A stretch of 64,000 nt of DNA from Leptolyngbya sp. NIES-3755 (GTDB lineage Bacteria > Cyanobacteriota > Cyanobacteriia > Leptolyngbyales > Leptolyngbyaceae), in the NCBI GenBank assembly GCA_001548435.1, contig AP017308.1:1125030-1189029 (forward strand), read 5' to 3'. Each line of letters begins with the position of its first letter. Position 1 is the stretch's first letter. A model generated the notes under the pieces. That model was not told where the DNA came from. It ran no database searches and saw only the letters and a program-made list of their open reading frames with translations. The position numbers were made by a program, and so were the translations under genes. This document shows, one piece after another, positions 28,271 through 36,733 of the stretch.

Positions 28271-28382
28271 CTGAGTACGAACTGAGTACGGATAGAAAAA
28301 ACCTAAGTACGGAGGGCTATGAAGATCACAATTAAATTTTGAAATTAAATTATGATTGTCGCTTGAGTATGCTTTGAGTACG
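28271..28382. repeat. right arm-type repeats (YTGAGTACG)
   Basis: CTGAGTACG occurs at 28271-28279 and 28282-28290, CTAAGTACG at 28303-28311, TTGAGTATG at 28363-28371 and TTGAGTACG at 28374-28382. Two pairs have the same 11-bp start-to-start spacing as the pair at the left end. An AT-rich imperfect palindrome precedes the last pair at about 28326-28360, again as on the left. The rest of the 28098-28519 gap shows no gene. Confidence 0.6.
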
Positions 28383-28453
28383 AAACCCTTTTGAGCGAGT
28401 TTGTGAATTACTGAAATTCTTATGTGAAAAGGACTGTATAGTTTTTGACTTTA

Positions 28454-28503
28454 CGCCTCCTAAGCGATAGATCATGGGTTCAAATCCCATCAGTCCCGTT
28501 TTA
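28454..28503 (+). repeat. attR: duplicated tRNA-Arg 3' half
   Basis: The 50 bases repeat 24181-24230 with one mismatch. There is no 5' tRNA half before it, so it is not a second tRNA gene but the far boundary of the element. Confidence 0.9.
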
Positions 28504-28519
28504 GACTCATTATGATAAT

Positions 28520-29539
28520 TCAGTTAGTTGGAAGTGGCTGACCGAATTGGATGGTTCTCGATCGTGCTGGAACTGGAGTATTGTCGATCGGTTGTGCAGT
28601 CGTGCGAGGGGCTTGCGGAATCGATCGCGGTTCTTGGGGAATCGATCGCGGTTCAGTCGGTCTTGCTTCTGGAGAAGAGCGATCGAGCGGTGGAACCGAT
28701 ACGGTTGGCTGAGCCGTTGGCGCATTGATCGGCGGAAACGAATTCGGAATTGCAAGACTCGGATTCACATCAGGCAATTGCAGCGGATTCGATGTATTCG
28801 TGGGTCGAACTGCATCAGGAAACAATAAGCTACTACCGGGAGAATTGCCTGAGCCAGCCGCAGGTAAGGGCGCATTCTGGAGGGGTGGCATTACGGATGG
28901 AGCGGTCGGCAAAGGACGAGATTCGGTCGGGGCGGGAACGGTTACGGGTGTGGAGGGAGTCACATCGATCGCGGGTGGCGCAGGCGGTAAACCAAAGTCA
29001 CTCGCAGAAGTCGGAGTTTGCGCGACGGTTGGAGTTTGAGGCGTTGAAGTTTGAGGCGCGGTTTGAATTGGACGAAGCTGATTGAATACCGCTTGAGTCG
29101 TGGGAGAAGGTGCACTGGCAGCAAGAACCGGGCGGAGTGTCCAACGATCGACAGTCTGATCGGTATCCTGAACTTGCTGAAGTTGCGCTTGCTGATTGTC
29201 TAAAACGACATTTGGAGCTAATTCCACTACAATTCTCGCGACATTCGGCTGAAATTGGGACACTCGAATTTCTCGCACTGCGCCTGAAAACGTGCCTCTA
29301 GGTGCGACCGCTCCAACTTGTGTCTCTGGCAAATCGAGAACAATGCGGGTCGGTTGTGCCAAAAGCGAATAGCGAGGTTTGACTCCTGCGGGAACGGTGA
29401 CTTCGAGTTGATTGGTGTTGGGGTCAAAGCGCCAGTTTTCTAGCGGGGCAGCGGTGGCAGGAGCAGCAAGGAAGAGCGCGAACACTACGTGCAGCGGAGC
29501 TACCGCAAGAGTCAATTCGAGTTTGTGTGAGTTCAGCAT
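28520..29539 (-). CDS. AMIN-domain exported protein with proline-rich tail
   Basis: A 339-residue protein with a signal peptide (cleavage after about residue 30, ATAA). An AMIN domain covers about 33-130 (WRFDPNTNQLEVTVPAGVKP…VLDLP…VREIRVSQFQPNVARIVVEL). The rest is low-complexity Pro/Thr/Ser sequence with repeated RSIPQ units. AMIN domains bind peptidoglycan and target amidases or pilus secretins to the cell wall. No amidase domain follows, so it is probably a periplasmic wall-binding protein. The start has an upstream gap of 107 nt to the chemoreceptor gene. Confidence 0.8.
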   Translation of the reverse strand: MLNSHKLELTLAVAPLHVVFALFLAAPATAAPLENWRFDPNTNQLEVTVPAGVKPRYSLLAQPTRIVLDLPETQVGAVAPRGTFSGAVREIRVSQFQPNVARIVVELAPNVVLDNQQAQLQQVQDTDQTVDRWTLRPVLAASAPSPTTQAVFNQLRPIQTAPQTSTPQTPTVAQTPTSASDFGLPPAPPAIDVTPSTPVTVPAPTESRPLPTAPSVMPPLQNAPLPAAGSGNSPGSSLLFPDAVRPTNTSNPLQLPDVNPSLAIPNSFPPINAPTAQPTVSVPPLDRSSPEARPTEPRSIPQEPRSIPQAPRTTAQPIDNTPVPARSRTIQFGQPLPTN

Positions 29540-29646
29540 AGCGAGGTGACTATAAGCAGCAACAGAATTGGCTGGATTATAGGCGAGAATTGAGCGATCG
29601 GATACACGATCGAGGTAAAAAAGCGATCGAATCCCTCCAATCGTTT

Positions 29647-32364
29647 CTACGCAGACACTTTGAAAGTTTCAACGGATTCTGCCAGAGCTTTTGCGATCGT
29701 CACCGTTTCTCTAAGTGAACTAGAGACCTCAAGCGATGAACTAGAGGTATGTTCCGCAACTTCAGCGATCGTATTCATTAAATGAGTCACGGTGTTTGAG
29801 GTGCTGACTTGTGAAACGGTTGCTTCAGAAATCGAATGGACAATTTGATCGATCTGATGCGACACCTGCAAAATCTGTTCTAAGCTTTGTTTTGCAGATT
29901 CTACAGACTGAGTGCCTGTCACGACTTGAACTGTACTTTTCTCCATTGCTTCTACGACTTCGATTGTTTCTTGCTGAATGGTGCTCACGAGTTGAGAAAT
30001 TTCATGAGTTGCCGCAGAAGCCCGACTTGCTAATGCACTCACTTCCTCTGCAATCATTGCAAATCCTTGGTGTCCATCGGTTCGAGTGGCTTCGATTCCA
30101 GCATTGATCGCTAACACATTGGTTTGCATTTCAATTTGATTGATCAGTAACACTGCTTTTGAGATTTGTTGAGCCGATTCACCTAATCGTTTTACTTTTT
30201 TCGTCGCTTCACTAATCGACTGACGGAGTTCGGCAATGCTCTCAGCCGTTTCACTCATCGCAAATTCACCCGCTTCCGCAGTTAAAGCTGCTGTTTGACT
30301 GACTTTTGCGGCTTGTTGGGCGTAATTGGCGATCGTATCAATCGAGCGCACCATCTGAGCAATACAATTCAGCGTCAGATGCGTTTCTTCGGCTTGTTTG
30401 AGCGCATCTTGTGACAGCGATCGGACTGAGGTTTCATGCTGATTTAGAGAAGAATTGACTTCCAGAACACTCTGTTTCACTTGCTGGACGACTTGCTGTA
30501 AGTTTTCAACGATCGCATTAAAGAAATCAGCAACGGTTCCAATATCTTCACCACTGACAACAGCCCGAACAGTTAAATCACCACTGGCAGCCTTTTCAGC
30601 TTGTTTCATCAGTTCTTGAAGCTGCAATCGCAGGACTTCTTTTTGCTGTTGGCGTTCTTGAGCAAGCGTCGCCTGAGCAAGAGCCGTTTGACGTTCATTT
30701 GTGAGATTAAATTGGGCGATCGCATCTCCTAGATGTAATGCGATTTGCACCAGTAGGCTCGTTTCCGACTCTTCCCATTGACGCGGAGCACTACATTGAT
30801 GAGCTACTAACAATCCGAGCAACTGTCCCTCAACAACCATTGGAGCGACTAGATTCGCTTTAATGTTAAATGCTTCTAATTGTTCGCGGTAACACGGATC
30901 GATTCTGGCATCTTCTAGGTTACAAATCGCATGAGTTCGACCTGTTCGATACTTCTCGATATACCGTTCCGCAAAACAAGGATCAGCAATTCTCGCACCG
31001 AGCGCCGCAGGAAACCCGATCGCGACTGATTCTGCCACGATCGTCCCTTGCCAGTTCTCGTCAAAGAGATACACAATGGCACGATCGACATTCAGCAGAT
31101 GCCGAACTTCTCGAACTCCGGTTTGAATGATCTCATCAAAGTTAATCGATCGACGAATACTATACGCAGCTTGATTCAGTTGTTGAAGCTGTTGAACTGA
31201 TTTAGCCTGATCCTGCATTGATTTAGCGATCGTATCTGCCATTTGATCAATCACTTTGCTAAATGCTGCAATTTCATCATTACCAGTAATGTTTAGACGA
31301 GTGGTGAGATCGCCGTCTGAAAGCTTTTTAACGCGCTCGGTCATCATCGTGAATCTGCGAGTTAAGAGATGAGCCAGCAAGATTGCTAACAGTCCAGACG
31401 CGACCGCAGCCCCAGAACCGAACAATAAAATCCAAAGACGCGAAGGTTGTGAGATGCGCTCAGCGGGAGTACTTAGCAGAATTCGCCAGTTTAGATCAGG
31501 TAATTGATCTATTTTTGCGATCGGGGTTTGAGTGAGGAATAAGCGCTGTTGAGTTTGTGCATCTGTCCAAAACTTACTATCGGGTAGAGTCGCATCGGCG
31601 AAAGCGGTGAGTGCAGTACGACTCTGTTCTGATGCAACAACAAGACGATTTGCATTATCAAGAATGCTGTAGCTATTTTGAACACTAGGAAGTAGGTTTG
31701 CTAAGTTACGAGTCGGTAAGGTCGATCGGAGAATCGCGATCGTTCTTCCGGTAGCAATCTCCCGAATTGGAGCAGTGAAGTAGAGCACAGATTGATCTTC
31801 AGTTTCGATCACATCGCTGAGCGTAACGCGATCGCTTTTAAGTGCAGATTGGAAATAGTACTGTTTTGATTGATTGGGGGTGGATTGCGACTTCGTTTGA
31901 AGCAATAAATTTCCGTTCGGATCGAAGATTGCAATGTTACTATATGCAGCGTAGGATTGTGTTGCTCGATCGAGTGCTGCAAACTTGTCTTCTTGAGATA
32001 GACTATTCCAAATTCGAGCATCATTTAATAAAGGTAATGCTGCGATCGCGCTAATTTCGGTTTGTCTTTGTTGCATGTAGCTTTCGATCGAATCACCCGC
32101 CATTTTTGCAAGGGTTTGCTGAGTTTCCATTGCCTGTGTGACCGAGCGATCGTTCAATTTATAGCTCACGGCTCCCACAGTCAGCGATGGAATGACGCTG
32201 AGTAAAAGTGCGATCGCGCTCACTTGATTCTTAAAGCTCAGTGTTTTGAAGCGGGATAAAAGGCGACTGTGAAAAGGCGAAATGCGGCGAGGTAGAGAAT
32301 GATTAACTTCAGCTAAAAGAGAATCTGGGGGAATCCGACGCTGAGCGGATTGAATCTTCATCAC
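29647..32364 (-). CDS. methyl-accepting chemoreceptor with cyanobacteriochrome-like GAF
   Basis: A 905-residue receptor: TM1 (about 47-67), a periplasmic dCache-like region (70-305), TM2 (about 310-334), HAMP (335-385), GAF (405-550), a second HAMP-like segment (580-630) and an MCP signalling domain (640-885). The GAF contains D461-P-C463-F464 and C491-Y492, 28 residues apart. The DXCF motif and this spacing match the two bilin-linked cysteines of TePixJ-type blue/green cyanobacteriochromes; the usual Cys-His is Cys-Tyr here. It may be a phototaxis receptor. No CheA/CheW-like genes are adjacent. Start could be either of the first two Met codons. Confidence 0.85.
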   Translation of the reverse strand: MMKIQSAQRRIPPDSLLAEVNHSLPRRISPFHSRLLSRFKTLSFKNQVSAIALLLSVIPSLTVGAVSYKLNDRSVTQAMETQQTLAKMAGDSIESYMQQRQTEISAIAALPLLNDARIWNSLSQEDKFAALDRATQSYAAYSNIAIFDPNGNLLLQTKSQSTPNQSKQYYFQSALKSDRVTLSDVIETEDQSVLYFTAPIREIATGRTIAILRSTLPTRNLANLLPSVQNSYSILDNANRLVVASEQSRTALTAFADATLPDSKFWTDAQTQQRLFLTQTPIAKIDQLPDLNWRILLSTPAERISQPSRLWILLFGSGAAVASGLLAILLAHLLTRRFTMMTERVKKLSDGDLTTRLNITGNDEIAAFSKVIDQMADTIAKSMQDQAKSVQQLQQLNQAAYSIRRSINFDEIIQTGVREVRHLLNVDRAIVYLFDENWQGTIVAESVAIGFPAALGARIADPCFAERYIEKYRTGRTHAICNLEDARIDPCYREQLEAFNIKANLVAPMVVEGQLLGLLVAHQCSAPRQWEESETSLLVQIALHLGDAIAQFNLTNERQTALAQATLAQERQQQKEVLRLQLQELMKQAEKAASGDLTVRAVVSGEDIGTVADFFNAIVENLQQVVQQVKQSVLEVNSSLNQHETSVRSLSQDALKQAEETHLTLNCIAQMVRSIDTIANYAQQAAKVSQTAALTAEAGEFAMSETAESIAELRQSISEATKKVKRLGESAQQISKAVLLINQIEMQTNVLAINAGIEATRTDGHQGFAMIAEEVSALASRASAATHEISQLVSTIQQETIEVVEAMEKSTVQVVTGTQSVESAKQSLEQILQVSHQIDQIVHSISEATVSQVSTSNTVTHLMNTIAEVAEHTSSSSLEVSSSLRETVTIAKALAESVETFKVSA

Positions 32365-32539
32365 GAGGGGAAAAGCTCCTGAGCAACAGACAGTTAAAAC
32401 AATAGATGAGTTATTCTCTGAAGGATAACTACTGGGAGCATTGTGACGGAATTTAGCTTGTGATGTCGAGTGCTTTCTCCAAACACCATTCTTTTCCCAC
32501 TTTTAGATTTGATTGTCGTAGAAAAACCCACTTTTTCAG

Positions 32540-33832
32540 CTAGAAATTAATTCGTTTTTGCATCTTACAAGGATCATCTTTTGGGAGTTTTCCCTCTCGT
32601 CGCAATTTCTCGAAAATGGCTTGTTTCAACCATTCTGAGCGTTCATAGCCTGGATCAATTAGTGCCTCAATTTCTGCGGGTAAAGCGATCGTAAATGAGC
32701 AAACTGATTGAAGTGAGTTTAACTGTTGAGTTAACCAAGTTTGATTAAAAACCTCTCGATAAATTGAGTTTTTAACTTGAAGTTTTCCATCTAAAGTTGT
32801 AACTAACCCCGATAAAATTAGCGCCGTTGCATCGGTTGAATTTGTGCAAGCAACATTTTTTTGATTCAGAATCGACTGATACAGAAACAGTAATTGATTT
32901 GCTCCAGAGTGATGCACAATCCGATCGCGAATTGTTCTTAAATGTTCTGGATTGTCCTGTGCTTCCCAGTTCTCAATCATCTGTTGCTGAATCAACTGAG
33001 CGACCCAAAATGACTCGGTTCCTGGAGGTAAAATAATCTTGCCTTTTGGTGTTTCCCAACTGAGTTGTACGACCTTCTGACAGAGCTTTTGAGTGAGAAA
33101 TGGCTGTCCCCCAGTCCATTCCAGAATTGCTCTAAGAATTGCAGCAGGTTGGCTGACTTTTCCGACTAAACCTTGAGTCAGCGTTAATGCTTCGTGAAAT
33201 TGAAAGCCTTCAAGCTCGATCGCACGACCAATGTTAAACGGGGTGCGAGTGCGATCGCGAATTAGTTCTGAAGGAGTCGTCACTCCAAATAGCGCCCAAG
33301 TTAACCGACGAAAATTAGAATTCGTAGACCGTCGATCGTAACAGTAGCGAATCAATGCAAAGAAGTCATGCACTGGAAACGGTAAGCTCAATGTACTATC
33401 AATCTCATCGACAAAGATTAACACTTGTTGATCAGGGAATTGAGCGAGTAGAACCTCTTCGAGAAATAGACAGAGCCGTTGAGCGATCGCAATGTCTTCA
33501 TGCTCACGCCACCAGGATTTGAAATCGATCGTATGCCAGAGATTCAGCGATCGTAATAGTTCAACTGCAATTCCTCGATACCATTGCATGGGAGTGACTT
33601 GCTCATTGCCAAGACAGGTCATATCCAAATAAGCACAGCGAAAATTTGATTGTTCAAGCTGTTGTCCGACTTGCACTCTCAAGCTGGACTTACCCATCTG
33701 GCGAGAATTAAACACATAACAAAGCTCACCTGTTTTGAGTGCCGAGTAAAGCTCAAAATCTGCTTTTCGTGCGATATAGCTCGGCGCATCTTGCCGTAAG
33801 CTTCCTCCTACTTGATACTCGTACTCACTCAT
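32540..33832 (-). CDS. AAA_35 (AAA-like) ATPase without effector repeats
   Basis: A 430-residue protein. The AAA_35 domain starts [20 protein letters not shown] and has Walker [11 protein letters not shown], Walker [10 protein letters not shown] and the family segment [12 protein letters not shown]. In many cyanobacterial proteins this module is followed by WD40 or TPR repeats or CHASE2; here it ends with about 60 extra residues ([20 protein letters not shown]). It probably binds nucleotide in a STAND-like signalling role. It follows a 69-residue frame by 14 nt. Confidence 0.75.
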   Translation of the reverse strand: MSEYEYQVGGSLRQDAPSYIARKADFELYSALKTGELCYVFNSRQMGKSSLRVQVGQQLEQSNFRCAYLDMTCLGNEQVTPMQWYRGIAVELLRSLNLWHTIDFKSWWREHEDIAIAQRLCLFLEEVLLAQFPDQQVLIFVDEIDSTLSLPFPVHDFFALIRYCYDRRSTNSNFRRLTWALFGVTTPSELIRDRTRTPFNIGRAIELEGFQFHEALTLTQGLVGKVSQPAAILRAILEWTGGQPFLTQKLCQKVVQLSWETPKGKIILPPGTESFWVAQLIQQQMIENWEAQDNPEHLRTIRDRIVHHSGANQLLFLYQSILNQKNVACTNSTDATALILSGLVTTLDGKLQVKNSIYREVFNQTWLTQQLNSLQSVCSFTIALPAEIEALIDPGYERSEWLKQAIFEKLRREGKLPKDDPCKMQKRINF

Positions 33833-33846
33833 TGCAGTTTATCTGA

Positions 33847-34056
33847 TCAAAATACTCGCAGTGCCCGAAATTCTACAACATGAGAAATTTGCTCTAACAT
33901 CATATCAATCTGAGAACAATCGGGCAGATCCGCCAAATCGCGCACTTTATAAAAAATCTGCCTCCACGAAGAAAGCAGATCCATCAACTGCCTGAAACTG
34001 AACAAGTGCAACCCTTCTTCAATGAGTCTCGCAGGAGAACTCGAATTCGGAGTCAC
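33847..34056 (-). CDS. small helical protein upstream of AAA_35 gene
   Basis: A 69-residue frame starting at GTG (34054-34056) with a protein-like composition (LIEEGLHLFSFRQLMDLL…). Its stop is 14 nt before the AAA_35 gene on the same strand, consistent with one transcript. No family is recognised. The GTG start and short length keep confidence low. Confidence 0.4.
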   Translation of the reverse strand: MTPNSSSPARLIEEGLHLFSFRQLMDLLSSWRQIFYKVRDLADLPDCSQIDMMLEQISHVVEFRALRVF

Positions 34057-34244
34057 ACCGCGTATTATGCCTATTGTTCAGCAAAATAAGAGGCGGGATT
34101 TGTAGGGTAAAAAGTAGGAAGTTCGCGCCCTAAATTGTGCAATTGAGAGGAAAAGCAGGGATTTGACTGGAAATACTAGACAACCTACAAGGCGTGAGCA
34201 ACAATCTATCCTAGTGAAAGCGCTCTATGTAACTGTTTTAACTC

Positions 34245-35546
34245 ATGTCTCAATCGGTTCTCGCGATCGTTAACGAACTTCTAGCGCCCAATCCTCTGAC
34301 TTATATTCAGGAGATTGTATTTTTGCGATCGCTAGAAGGGAAGCGATACCGCGAGATTGCAGCCGAGTCTGGATACGACTATGACTACGTCAAGGAGGTG
34401 GGATTTCAGCTTTGGCAAAATCTTTCTCATGCACTGGGACGCAAGGTGACAAAAAAGAATGTTCGATTGATTCTCGCTGAGTTGGATTCGCCTGCAAATT
34501 CGTTGTCGAACTTTCCTCTGATAGCTCGATCGCCTACTTTAGAGTTTCCGGGTGGTCCATTGCCCGCTGATTCAAAGTTCTATGTTGAGCGATCGACGAT
34601 TGAATCGTTAGCGTATCGTGAGATTCTAAAACCGGGTGGACTGGTGCGAATTAAAGCGCCGCAGCAGAGTGGAAAAACCTCTCTAGTCTTGCGATTGATG
34701 GCTTATGCTGAGTCCAATGGATTCGTTCCAGTTGTGCTGAATTTACAGAGTGCCGATCGACGATTGTTTGGCAATCTAAATGATTTTTTGCGCTGGTTGT
34801 GTGTTCTAATTAGTCGTCAGTTGAGTTTGGAACCCCAATTAGATGTGTATTGGGATGAAGAAAGTGGAAGTAAGCTCAGTTGTAATGCTTATTTTCAGAT
34901 GTATTTGTTGAACAAGATTGAGGCTGGAGTTGTCCTGATTTTTGATGAAGTCACACCGCTGTTTGAATATCCTGAACTGGCTCAAGATGTTTTACCGTTG
35001 TTTCGCATTTGGCATGAGTCCGCAGCACAAAATAAAATTTGGCAAAAGTTGAGATTGATTGTGGTGCATAATACTGAGCTTTATGTGCCATTGAAGTTAA
35101 ATCAATCGCCGTTTAATGTGGGTTTACCGATCGAGCTTTCTGAACTCGATTTCGATCAAGTCCGGTTGCTGGCTCAACAGTATGAATTAGATCTTCGCTG
35201 TGATGAGTTGAATCAGCTTCATCGATTAGTCGGAGGACATCCTTATTTACTCCAGGTTGCGTTCTATTGGCTTCAGCAGGATTTGTCGATCGAACAATTG
35301 CTCCAAGAAGCTCATACTACAGTCGGCATCTATCACGCTGATCTAGAGCGTTTGTGGAATCGCGTTCAACAGCACCCGAATCTACTAGATGCGTTTCGGT
35401 CAATTCTTGCCAATGATTACTCTACGTCGTTTGGAACGATTACCGTTTACAAGCTAGAGAGTTTAGGACTGATCAAGCGTCAGGGAAATCAGTTGATGGT
35501 TCGCTGTCCGCTTTATCAGAAGTATTTCGCAGCTTATCTAGGCTAG
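34245..35546 (+). CDS. vMAP-type HTH plus AAA_35 ATPase
   Basis: A 433-residue protein. Residues 1-85 match the helix-turn-helix found at the start of vWA-MoxR-associated proteins (LTYIQEIVFLRSLEGKRYREIAAESGYDYDYVK). An AAA_35 domain follows, with Walker A APQQSGKTS near 138-146 and Walker B GVVLIFDEV near 225-233. The C-terminus reads as a winged helix (KLESLGLIKRQGNQLMV). Such proteins are built as conflict or signalling regulators. No effector domain is fused. It overlaps the convergent response-regulator gene by 9 nt. Confidence 0.8.
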   Translation: MSQSVLAIVNELLAPNPLTYIQEIVFLRSLEGKRYREIAAESGYDYDYVKEVGFQLWQNLSHALGRKVTKKNVRLILAELDSPANSLSNFPLIARSPTLEFPGGPLPADSKFYVERSTIESLAYREILKPGGLVRIKAPQQSGKTSLVLRLMAYAESNGFVPVVLNLQSADRRLFGNLNDFLRWLCVLISRQLSLEPQLDVYWDEESGSKLSCNAYFQMYLLNKIEAGVVLIFDEVTPLFEYPELAQDVLPLFRIWHESAAQNKIWQKLRLIVVHNTELYVPLKLNQSPFNVGLPIELSELDFDQVRLLAQQYELDLRCDELNQLHRLVGGHPYLLQVAFYWLQQDLSIEQLLQEAHTTVGIYHADLERLWNRVQQHPNLLDAFRSILANDYSTSFGTITVYKLESLGLIKRQGNQLMVRCPLYQKYFAAYLG

Positions 35547-36644
35547 TTGATCTTTTGCGTCTTCTAGCTGTTTTTGAGTCGTAATATCTTGCACCGTTCC
35601 TTCGTAGAATTGCAGATTTCCTTCCGCATCTCGAATCGCTCGTGCTTTCTCTCGAACCCAAATACGATCGCCATTTTTCCGAAACACTTCTGCTTCAAAT
35701 TCTTCGGTTTCGCCGTATTGTTCGAGGTACAGTACAAACTGCGATCGACGTTGTGGAATGGTATAGAGTTGCCGAGCAATGTCTTGAATCGAATCCATCA
35801 GTTCTTGAGGCGAATTATAACCGAGTAAAGTTGCCAGTGCTTGATTTGCCTGTGTAAATCGACCATTGAGCGTGGTTTGAAAGATCGCCGTATTTGATCT
35901 CGTCTCTTGAGTCCGACGATGTAACTTGAGTTGATATTCGATTCGCGCTAAGACTTCCTCAAGCTGAAAGGGCTTCGTGACATAATCTACGCCACCGACA
36001 TCGAATGCTTTGACTTTATTAAGAGCATCATTGACCGCACTCAGAAATAGAATCGGAATCTGGCAAGTTTGCGGATCAAACTTTAATCGTTCACACACCT
36101 CGTAACCATCCATTCCTGGCATCATCACATCCAGCAGAATGAGATCAGGTTGTCGATCGCGGACAGAGTTCAAGGCTGCGGTTCCATTCGAGAGTTGTTC
36201 GACCGCGTATCCTTGCTCAGTCAAAGTCGAAGTTAACAATCGCAAAGTTTCTGGTGTGTCATCAATGATCAGAATTCTTGCTTGAGCAACTGTCTGGAGT
36301 CTTTTGAGGGCAAAGCATTTGAAAATCTGTTCTTCAACTTGTCGAAGGCTTGGCTGATATTTTCCACCTTGAGCACGTAGGGTTTGATGCTGTAACACTA
36401 ACGCATCGAGAGTTTGCGCGATCGTACTCACTTCGGAATGAATCGACTTTAACCGATTGAATAATGCGATCGAACTTCGACTTAAATCGGCTGAAACGCC
36501 CTGATCTACTTTTGTCGAAACTAACTGAGAAATATTTTTCTGTATCAGCTTGCGAATATAGTAGTCTGTCACAGGCGACAAACAGTGAGATTCAAAGTGC
36601 GGCACTGAGAAGGGAACTCGACAAGAGGCTGGGATTGGGGGCAT
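35538..36644 (-). CDS. response regulator with PAS domain, no output domain
   Basis: A 368-residue protein. A helical N-terminal region (1-120) is followed by a receiver domain (about 123-240) with acidic pocket LIIDDTPE, phospho-acceptor Asp in ILLDVMMPGMDGYEVC and Lys in VTKPF. A PAS/PAC domain (about 253-365) ends the chain at a helix that would normally lead into a kinase or cyclase, which is absent. It may pass on signals by protein contact. It lies 89 nt after the CHASE2 hybrid kinase on the same strand and is a likely partner. Confidence 0.8.
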   Translation of the reverse strand: MPPIPASCRVPFSVPHFESHCLSPVTDYYIRKLIQKNISQLVSTKVDQGVSADLSRSSIALFNRLKSIHSEVSTIAQTLDALVLQHQTLRAQGGKYQPSLRQVEEQIFKCFALKRLQTVAQARILIIDDTPETLRLLTSTLTEQGYAVEQLSNGTAALNSVRDRQPDLILLDVMMPGMDGYEVCERLKFDPQTCQIPILFLSAVNDALNKVKAFDVGGVDYVTKPFQLEEVLARIEYQLKLHRRTQETRSNTAIFQTTLNGRFTQANQALATLLGYNSPQELMDSIQDIARQLYTIPQRRSQFVLYLEQYGETEEFEAEVFRKNGDRIWVREKARAIRDAEGNLQFYEGTVQDITTQKQLEDAKDQLA

Positions 36645-36733
36645 AACAGTACAGCGATCGAAAACAGGAAACTCTGAGTCAAATTCTTAACCGAGTCACA
36701 TTCTACCGGAGAAAGTTAAACCAGAGGCGATGT

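Noticed and set aside
28454-28503. second tRNA-Arg gene
   Set aside because: Only the 3' half from the anticodon stem on is present; it is an att repeat.
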